Source: an uncultured Mediterranea sp.
GTDB lineage: Bacteria; Bacteroidota; Bacteroidia; Bacteroidales; Bacteroidaceae
NCBI GenBank assembly: GCA_945879145.1
Contig: CAMCUZ010000012.1
Location: forward strand, 1 to 59,077
Direction: 5' to 3'
Length of the DNA: 59,077 nt
A program made the position numbers and the translations under genes. The notes under the pieces were generated by a model. The model saw only the letters and a list, made by a program, of their open reading frames with translations. It made no database searches and was not told the origin of the DNA. Positions 53,916 to 59,077 of the stretch are shown here, piece by piece; within the stretch, counting starts at the first letter, position 1; the number at the start of each line of letters is the position of its first letter.

Positions 53916-53960
53916 ATTCATTCATACCATTATTCATTATTTAAAAACATTATTTTTGAC

Positions 53961-55268
53961 ATGAAGAACTTAATCCTGACAGCGCTGCTTGCAGCCACTT
54001 TCCTGTCGCCTCTGCGTGCGCAGGAGCACTACACCCCTTCGCCTGAAAACCTGAAGGCCCGTAGCGAATTCCGTGACAACAAGTTCGGCATCTTCCTCCA
54101 TTGGGGACTCTATGCCATGCTGGCTACCGGCGAATGGACCATGACCAACAAGAACCTGGCCTGGGATGAATACGAGAAATTGGCCGGCGGATTCTACCCC
54201 TCGAAGTTCGATGCGGCCAGCTGGGTCAGCGCCATCAAGGCCTCGGGAGCCAAGTACATCTGCTTTACCACGCGCCATCACGAAGGCTTCTCGATGTTCA
54301 AGACCAAGTATTCACCCTACAACGTGGTCGATGGCTCACCCTTCGGACGCGACATCGTGAAGGAGCTGGCCGACGAATGCCACCGCCAGGGCATCAAGAT
54401 TCACTTCTACTACTCACACCTCGACTGGTACCGCAACGACTACCCCTGGGGACGCACAGGCCGCGGTACGGGCCGCACCAACCCCAAGGGCGACTGGCCC
54501 TCGTACTACCAGTTCATGAACAACCAGCTCACCGAGCTGCTCACCAACTATGGCGAGGTAGGAGCCATCTGGTTCGACGGTTGGTGGGACCAGGACGAGA
54601 ACCCCGACTTCGACTGGCAGCTGCCCGAGCAGTATGCCCTGATTCATCGTCTGCAGCCCGCTTGCTTGGTCGGTAACAACCACCACCAGGTGCCCTTCGA
54701 AGGCGAAGATATCCAGATTTTTGAGCGCGACCTTCCCGGTGAGAACACCGCTGGCCTCTCGGGTCAGGACATCAGCTCGCTCCCCTTGGAGACCTGCGAG
54801 ACCATGAACGGCATGTGGGGCTACAAGATTACCGACCAGGACTACAAGTCCACCAAGACCCTGATTCACTACCTGGTAAAGGCTGCCGGCAAGGATGCCA
54901 ACCTGCTGATGAACATCGGCCCACAGCCCGATGGCGAACTGCCTGCCGTGGCTGTACAGCGTCTGGCCGAGATGGGTGAATGGATGAAGGTCTATGGCGA
55001 GACCATCTACGGTACCCGTGGCGGATGCGTCGCTCCCCACCCCTGGGGTGTCACCACGCAGAAGGGCAACCGCCTCTTTGTACACCTGCTCACTCCGCAG
55101 GACAAGGCCATCTTCCTGCCCATCGGCGACCGCAAGGTGAAGAAAGCCTTCCGCTTTGTTGATAAGACTCCGCTCAAGGTGCAGCGTTGCGAGGGTGGCG
55201 TCGTACTCTCTCTGCCTGAGCTCCCCACCGACGTGGACTACGTAGCCGAGCTGGTGCTGGCTGAATAA
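53961..55268 (+). CDS. alpha-L-fucosidase, GH29
   Basis: 435 residues with a signal peptide (MKNLILTALLAATFLSPLRA, cleavage before QEHY). It is a GH29 retaining fucosidase: KFGIFLHWGLYAML at the barrel start, ICFTTRHHEGFSMF with the substrate-binding His pair, and nucleophile Asp206 in AIWFDGWWD. The acid/base residue is not certain from sequence alone. It should release L-fucose from host or dietary glycans in the periplasm or outside. No SusC/D pair or fucose catabolism genes flank it, so it is not in a typical polysaccharide utilisation locus. Confidence 0.94.
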   Translation: MKNLILTALLAATFLSPLRAQEHYTPSPENLKARSEFRDNKFGIFLHWGLYAMLATGEWTMTNKNLAWDEYEKLAGGFYPSKFDAASWVSAIKASGAKYICFTTRHHEGFSMFKTKYSPYNVVDGSPFGRDIVKELADECHRQGIKIHFYYSHLDWYRNDYPWGRTGRGTGRTNPKGDWPSYYQFMNNQLTELLTNYGEVGAIWFDGWWDQDENPDFDWQLPEQYALIHRLQPACLVGNNHHQVPFEGEDIQIFERDLPGENTAGLSGQDISSLPLETCETMNGMWGYKITDQDYKSTKTLIHYLVKAAGKDANLLMNIGPQPDGELPAVAVQRLAEMGEWMKVYGETIYGTRGGCVAPHPWGVTTQKGNRLFVHLLTPQDKAIFLPIGDRKVKKAFRFVDKTPLKVQRCEGGVVLSLPELPTDVDYVAELVLAE

Positions 55269-55285
55269 GCGAGGCCATTTTATGA

Positions 55286-55310
55286 AAAAACAACACATCT
55301 GTTGCTTTTT
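55286..55310 (+). terminator. weak intrinsic terminator after the fucosidase gene
   Basis: An A tract, then CAACA (55291-55295), CATC loop, TGTTG (55300-55304), C and five T (55306-55310). The GC content of the stem is low, but adjoining A and T runs can extend the pairing. The right arm contains the TTG of the rfbA promoter. Confidence 0.45.
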
Positions 55311-55332
55311 AATTAGAGTTATATTATCTTTG
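55302..55332 (+). promoter_or_regulatory. promoter of rfbA-rfbB
   Basis: TTG at 55302-55304, 20-bp spacer, TATCTTTG at 55325-55332; expected start near 55339 and the rfbA ATG at 55358. Confidence 0.7.
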
Positions 55333-55357
55333 TCCCCCGTAACAAAAATTATTATAT

Positions 55358-56263
55358 ATGAAAGGAATCGTATTAGCAGGTGGTAGCGGTACCCGGTTGT
55401 ACCCCATCACCAAAGGGGTGAGCAAGCAGATGCTGCCCATATTTGACAAGCCCATGATCTACTACCCCATCTCGGTGCTGATGCTGGCTGGGATTCGGGA
55501 GATTCTTATCATATCCACGCCCTACGACCTGCCTGGCTTCAGGCGGTTGCTGGGCGATGGAAGTGACTACGGAGTACACTTTGAGTATGCCGAACAACCC
55601 TCGCCCGACGGGCTGGCCCAGGCCTTCATCATCGGCCGCGAGTTTATTGGCTCCGACAGCGCCTGCCTGGTGCTGGGCGACAACATCTTCCACGGCAATG
55701 GCCTGAGCGCCATGCTGCGCGAGGCCGTGCGCAATGCCGAAGAGGAGCAGAAGGCTACCGTCTTTGGCTACTGGGTGAGCGACCCTGAGCGCTACGGTGT
55801 GGCCGAGTTTGATGCCGAGGGCAACTGCCTGAGCATCGAAGAGAAGCCTGCCAAGCCCAAGAGCAACTATGCCGTAGTCGGCCTCTACTTCTATCCCAAC
55901 AAGGTGGTTGATGTGGCGGCCCAAATCAAGCCCTCGGCCCGCGGCGAGCTGGAGATTACCACCGTCAACCAGCGCTTCCTGCAAGACGGTGAGCTCAAGG
56001 TGCAGACCCTGGGCCGCGGATTTGCCTGGCTCGACACCGGTACCCACGACAGCCTCTCCGAGGCCTCGACCTTCATCGAGGTGATTGAGAAGCGCCAGGG
56101 ACTGAAGATAGCCTGTCTGGAGGGCATTGCCTTCCGTCAGGGCTGGATTACTCCCGAGAAGATGCGCCAGCTGGCACAGCCCATGCTCAAGAACCAGTAC
56201 GGACAGTACCTGCTGCGCGTGATTGATGAATTAGAACATACCAAACAACCCAACTTGGACTAA
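55358..56263 (+). CDS. rfbA: glucose-1-phosphate thymidylyltransferase
   Basis: 301 residues (RmlA). It joins glucose-1-phosphate and dTTP to give dTDP-glucose. It has the nucleotidyltransferase loop GGSGTRLYP (8-16) with [13 protein letters not shown] after it, and VLGDNIFHG (metal aspartate), [19 protein letters not shown] and [14 protein letters not shown], all typical. It is 9 bp upstream of rfbB; together they make dTDP-4-keto-6-deoxyglucose. Confidence 0.97.
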   Translation: MKGIVLAGGSGTRLYPITKGVSKQMLPIFDKPMIYYPISVLMLAGIREILIISTPYDLPGFRRLLGDGSDYGVHFEYAEQPSPDGLAQAFIIGREFIGSDSACLVLGDNIFHGNGLSAMLREAVRNAEEEQKATVFGYWVSDPERYGVAEFDAEGNCLSIEEKPAKPKSNYAVVGLYFYPNKVVDVAAQIKPSARGELEITTVNQRFLQDGELKVQTLGRGFAWLDTGTHDSLSEASTFIEVIEKRQGLKIACLEGIAFRQGWITPEKMRQLAQPMLKNQYGQYLLRVIDELEHTKQPNLD

Positions 56264-56272
56264 GCATAGCTC

Positions 56273-57406
56273 ATGAGAAAGATTTTGATTACAGGAGGAG
56301 CCGGATTCATCGGCTCGCACGTGGTACGATTGATGGTGAACAAATATCCCGACTACCAAATCTACAACCTGGATAAGTTGACCTACGCCGGCAATTTGGC
56401 CAACCTCAAGGATATCGAAGCGCGTCCCAACTACCACTTTGTCAAAGCCGACATCTGCGATTTTGACTTGATCTACCGCTTGCTGCAAGAGGAGCAGATT
56501 GATGGCATCATCCATCTGGCTGCCGAGAGCCATGTAGATCGCAGCATCAAAGACCCCTTCACCTTTGCACGCACCAACGTGATGGGTACCCTCTCGCTGC
56601 TGCAGGCTGCCAAGCTCTATTGGGAGAGCCTGCCCGAGAAGTACGAGGGCAAGCGCTTCTACCACATCTCGACCGACGAGGTGTATGGTGCCCTCGAACT
56701 GAGCCATCCCGAGGGTATTGAGCCCCCTTATACCACCACGGCCTCGTCGGGCGAGCATCACCTGGCCTACGGTGAGGACTTCTTCTACGAGACCACCAAG
56801 TATAATCCCCATTCACCTTATTCGGCCAGCAAGGCCAGCAGCGACCACTTTGTGCGTGCGTTCCACGACACCTACGGCATGCCCACCATCGTGACCAACT
56901 GCTCTAACAACTACGGCCCCTATCAGTTCCCCGAGAAGCTTATTCCGCTCTTTATCAACAATATCCGCCATCGCAAGCCGCTGCCTGTCTATGGCAAGGG
57001 TGAGAACGTGCGCGACTGGCTCTACGTAGAGGACCACGCTCGCGCCATCGACCTGATCTTCCATCAGGGCAAAGTGGCCGAAACCTACAACATCGGTGGA
57101 TTCAACGAGTGGAAGAACATCGACATCATCAAGGTGGTGATCAACACCGTTGACCGTCTGCTGGGCCGCAAGGAGGGCGAGGACATGGACCTCATTACCT
57201 ACGTCACCGACCGTGCCGGCCACGACCTGCGCTACGCCATCGACAGCACCAAGCTGCAGCGCGAGCTGGGCTGGGAGCCGAGCCTGCAGTTTGAAGAGGG
57301 TATCGAGAAGACCGTAAAGTGGTACCTCGAAAACGAGGCCTGGATGGACAACATCACCTCGGGCGAATACGAGAAGTACTACGACGACATGTACAAGGGA
57401 CGTTGA
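56273..57406 (+). CDS. rfbB: dTDP-glucose 4,6-dehydratase
   Basis: 377 residues (RmlB), extended SDR with NAD motif GGAGFIGSH (8-16), HLAAESHVDRSI, the dehydratase triad region STDEVYGAL and the YSASK motif. It has a longer insert (residues about 140-175) than E. coli RmlB, as is common in Bacteroidota. rfbC and rfbD, needed for dTDP-rhamnose, are not present here, so later steps must be encoded elsewhere. It is convergent with the mltF-like gene. Confidence 0.96.
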   Translation: MRKILITGGAGFIGSHVVRLMVNKYPDYQIYNLDKLTYAGNLANLKDIEARPNYHFVKADICDFDLIYRLLQEEQIDGIIHLAAESHVDRSIKDPFTFARTNVMGTLSLLQAAKLYWESLPEKYEGKRFYHISTDEVYGALELSHPEGIEPPYTTTASSGEHHLAYGEDFFYETTKYNPHSPYSASKASSDHFVRAFHDTYGMPTIVTNCSNNYGPYQFPEKLIPLFINNIRHRKPLPVYGKGENVRDWLYVEDHARAIDLIFHQGKVAETYNIGGFNEWKNIDIIKVVINTVDRLLGRKEGEDMDLITYVTDRAGHDLRYAIDSTKLQRELGWEPSLQFEEGIEKTVKWYLENEAWMDNITSGEYEKYYDDMYKGR

Positions 57407-57425
57407 GACACGGTGTGAGGAGGGG

Positions 57426-58811
57426 TTACTCCTTGATTTTCTCCTTGTACATCGTGTAGCGTCCCATGATTTCGCGCACGAAGTTGTAGGTCTCAATGCC
57501 GCGGAAGTAGCCGAAGCGGCACACGGGGTCGCTGAAGTACTCTTCGTTGCTCTTTAAGAGGATAAATTTCTCCACGTGGTCGTACCAGCGGCGTTTATCC
57601 TTACCATATTTATCGGCCAGGGCCATGGCATCCAGAATGTGGCCCTGGCCGCTATTGTATGCAGCCAGCACAAAGTGGGTGCGTTCGGGTTCGGGTATGC
57701 TGCCAAAGCTCTTGGCCGTCAACTTGATGTAGCGCACAGCCGCCTTCACGCTCTCTTCTGCATTCTGCTCCTTCCCTTCGGGCACGCCCATGGCGCGGGC
57801 CGTGCGGGGCATCAGCTGCATCAGTCCGCGAGCCCCGGCCCACGATACGGCTGTGGTGTCGAAGTTCGACTCCGTGTAGGCCAGCGAGGCCAGCAGGCGC
57901 CAGTCCCAGTCGATTTCGGGCGCATAGCGCTTGAAGAGATGGTCATAGTGCGAGATTTTGCCTTCGCGCAGCGAGAGGATGGGCGAGTGGGGGATGGCCT
58001 TGCTGATTTCAAAGTAGCGCTTCATGCTGGCCGTATAGGCCGGAGAGGTCATGTTCTCCCGGTGCCATTGGTTGGCTGCCTCGGCCAGTTGGGGGCTCTC
58101 CTTGCGCACGGCCCAAGAGGCACGCTGGTCGAAGCTGATGCTCAGCGTAATGTCGAGGTTGGGGTAGTAGGTGGCGTTGAGTCGGGCCACGTCATTGTCG
58201 GCCACGGTGTAGTCAATCTTTCCTTGTGCCACCTGGGCGATGAGCTCTTCGGCCGAGATGCTGTCGCTGGCCACGGGGTGGATCTGCAGTCCTCCACCCA
58301 GCTCGTCGTTGAGGTGGTGCAGCCGGTTGAGGTGCTTGCCCGGTTTGGCATAGATTTCCTTGCCTATCAGTTGCGTCACGTCGCCAAGGGGCTTCTTGTG
58401 TCCGCTGCCCTTGCGCTGCACGATGACCTGGTGCGTTATCACCTCTTCGCCGCAATACTCCACGCTATCTTTCCACTCCTTGGTGATGGGCAGGTTGTAG
58501 GCTATCAGGTCTCCCTCGCCCCGCCTGAGCATGGCGATGAGCTGCGCCGTAGATTGGGCCACCTTCACGGTCAGCTTCACCCCCAGGCTGCGTGCAAACT
58601 GCTGGCAGAGTTCGTACTGAAACCCCATCTCCTGACCGCGGTAGATGAAGTAGGAGGTGGAGCTGTAGAGGGTAAGCATCACCAGTTCGTTGCTGTCGCG
58701 TATCTGCTGCAGGTCGTCGTGTCCATCCAAAGGAGCCACATGCCTATGGGGGCGGCACGAACAGAGTAAGGTCAGCAGCAATCCGCCCAAGAAATACCGA
58801 AAATACGTCAT
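57426..58811 (-). CDS. MltF-like membrane-bound lytic transglycosylase lipoprotein
   Basis: 461 residues from the ATG at 58811 (MTYFRYFLGGLLLTLLCSC), which gives a lipoprotein signal with the lipidated Cys at 19. The earlier start at 58871 adds an unlikely segment. Residues about 45-265 form a type 3 solute-binding domain (YELCQQFARSLGVKLTVKV, GDLIAYNLPIT). The C-terminal part is an SLT domain with the catalytic Glu in LAYTESNFDTTA and GARGLMQLMP. It cleaves peptidoglycan glycan strands; the binding domain of MltF controls the activity in response to muropeptides. Upstream lies REP-like copy F. Confidence 0.93.
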   Translation of the reverse strand: MTYFRYFLGGLLLTLLCSCRPHRHVAPLDGHDDLQQIRDSNELVMLTLYSSTSYFIYRGQEMGFQYELCQQFARSLGVKLTVKVAQSTAQLIAMLRRGEGDLIAYNLPITKEWKDSVEYCGEEVITHQVIVQRKGSGHKKPLGDVTQLIGKEIYAKPGKHLNRLHHLNDELGGGLQIHPVASDSISAEELIAQVAQGKIDYTVADNDVARLNATYYPNLDITLSISFDQRASWAVRKESPQLAEAANQWHRENMTSPAYTASMKRYFEISKAIPHSPILSLREGKISHYDHLFKRYAPEIDWDWRLLASLAYTESNFDTTAVSWAGARGLMQLMPRTARAMGVPEGKEQNAEESVKAAVRYIKLTAKSFGSIPEPERTHFVLAAYNSGQGHILDAMALADKYGKDKRRWYDHVEKFILLKSNEEYFSDPVCRFGYFRGIETYNFVREIMGRYTMYKEKIKE

Positions 58812-58884
58812 CACAATAATCCGAATAAATAGTAAAAATACATACCCAATCCCAATAAAAAAAACATCCATTGTTTTGACAACG

Positions 58885-58916
58885 TGTAGGGGCGGAAGAT
58901 TTTCCGCCCGAATACC
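58885..58916 (+). repeat. REP-like element copy F
   Basis: Begins TGTAGGGGCGGAAGATTTTC and continues CGCCCGAATACC. Perfect 8-bp arms (58890-58897 and 58902-58909) with a GATT loop. It lies in the gap between the mltF-like gene and udk. The rest of this gap is AT-rich, with a short (TTTTAAA)n run at about 58968-58988. Confidence 0.8.
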
Positions 58917-58987
58917 GCCACACCTGCTGCCATCAAGTACCTTTCCAGGCCGAAATTAATTATTAGTTTTAAATTTTAAATTTTAAA

Positions 58988-59077
58988 TTATCTAAGGTGG
59001 CGCTTGATGTACATAGTCAGGATGTCGATGGCCACTTGGTTGTTACCCCCTTCGGGCACGATGAGGTCGGCATACCG
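58988..59077 (-). CDS. udk: uridine kinase, C-terminal end
   Basis: Only the last 29 codons are in the window, cut by the right edge. The minus-strand reading (RYADLIVPEGGNNQVAIDIL, then TMYIKRHLR and a TAA at 58988-58990) is the typical end of uridine kinase, which phosphorylates uridine and cytidine. The P-loop and catalytic parts lie outside. It is upstream of, and co-oriented with, the mltF-like gene. Confidence 0.88.
   Translation of the reverse strand, partial: RYADLIVPEGGNNQVAIDILTMYIKRHLR

Noticed and set aside
52668..53921. A 417-codon minus-strand frame opposite murF-alr
   Set aside because: It is a shadow frame of the alanine racemase half, with no motif and unusual composition (His/Val/Gly-rich).
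53951..53958. TATTTTTG just before the fucosidase gene as a -7 promoter box
   Set aside because: Only 2 bp separate it from the ATG at 53961, so transcription would begin inside the gene. It probably matches by chance in an AT-rich gap.
57411..57433. Small hairpin AGGAG...CTCCT at the rfbB/mltF junction as a terminator
   Set aside because: A five-base stem overlapping the stop codon of the mltF-like gene, with no T tract; not convincing.
1..59077. tRNA, rRNA, CRISPR arrays, insertion sequences, prophage or integrative-element genes
   Set aside because: No cloverleaf-like segments, no repeat-spacer arrays, and no transposase, integrase or phage structural genes were recognised on either strand.

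Overview
The window is a contiguous piece of a Bacteroidales chromosome (Bacteroidaceae/Prevotellaceae-like). Four things point there. Many genes are preceded by the Bacteroidota -7 box TAnnTTTG, often with TTTG/TTG about 19-20 bp upstream, and have little Shine-Dalgarno sequence. The fused genes bioB-bioA and murF-alr and a BACON-domain lipoprotein are typical of the phylum. The arginine genes are ordered argR-GNAT-argG-argC-argD, and the mltF-like gene lies next to udk, as in gut Bacteroides. No species can be named. The content is mostly housekeeping: I see no prophage, insertion sequence, CRISPR array, rRNA or tRNA.

Layout. 1-3.2 kb: the end of a patatin-family phospholipase and a large multidomain M64 metallopeptidase lipoprotein. 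3.3-7.7 kb (minus): an apparent operon plsC, radA, FAD oxidoreductase, LuxR-type regulator. 7.9-9.8 kb (plus): ECF sigma factor, membrane partner, metallophosphoesterase. 10-12.6 kb: orphan sensor kinase with a periplasmic binding domain. 12.6-13.9 kb (minus): fucose-isomerase-like protein. 14-16.5 kb: PLP aminotransferase and FtsX/LolE-type permease. 16.6-22.4 kb (minus): biotin operon bioBA-bioF-bioG-bioC-bioD. 22.5-30 kb (plus): lepA, nhaA, pheT, yebC-like, TSCPD protein, C_GCAxxG_C_C protein, UDP-glucuronate decarboxylase-like epimerase. 31-40 kb (plus): receiver-kinase hybrid, C69 dipeptidase, phosphohexomutase, PurF-like protein without its glutaminase cysteine, pepT, gcvT. 40.3-44.9 kb (minus): arginine cluster under an ArgR-type box. 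45-55 kb (plus): metA (acetyl-CoA-type Glu111), U32 peptidase, SH3/zinc-ribbon membrane protein, Ntn hydrolase, GSCFA protein, murF-alr, GH29 fucosidase. 55-59 kb: rfbA, rfbB, then convergent mltF-like lipoprotein and the 3' end of udk.

The clearest gene systems are complete pimeloyl-ACP-to-biotin synthesis (BioC methylates malonyl-ACP, BioG removes the ester, then BioF, BioA, BioD and BioB act) and an arginine cluster in which ArgR, an acyltransferase candidate for the first step, ArgC, ArgD and ArgG are co-linear. Bacteroides are known to use N-succinylated arginine intermediates.

The most unusual items are: a PurF paralogue whose glutamine site is destroyed while its PRPP motif and iron-sulfur cysteines remain; a 59-residue basic/aromatic leader fused in frame to BioBA behind its own promoter and an A9 tract; a dispersed family of REP-like palindromes (consensus TGTAGGGGCGGAAnnT..) in five intergenic gaps; a perfect 26-bp inverted repeat with a tandem partner near 40.1 kb; and promoters whose -33 elements lie inside the terminator hairpins of the preceding genes.
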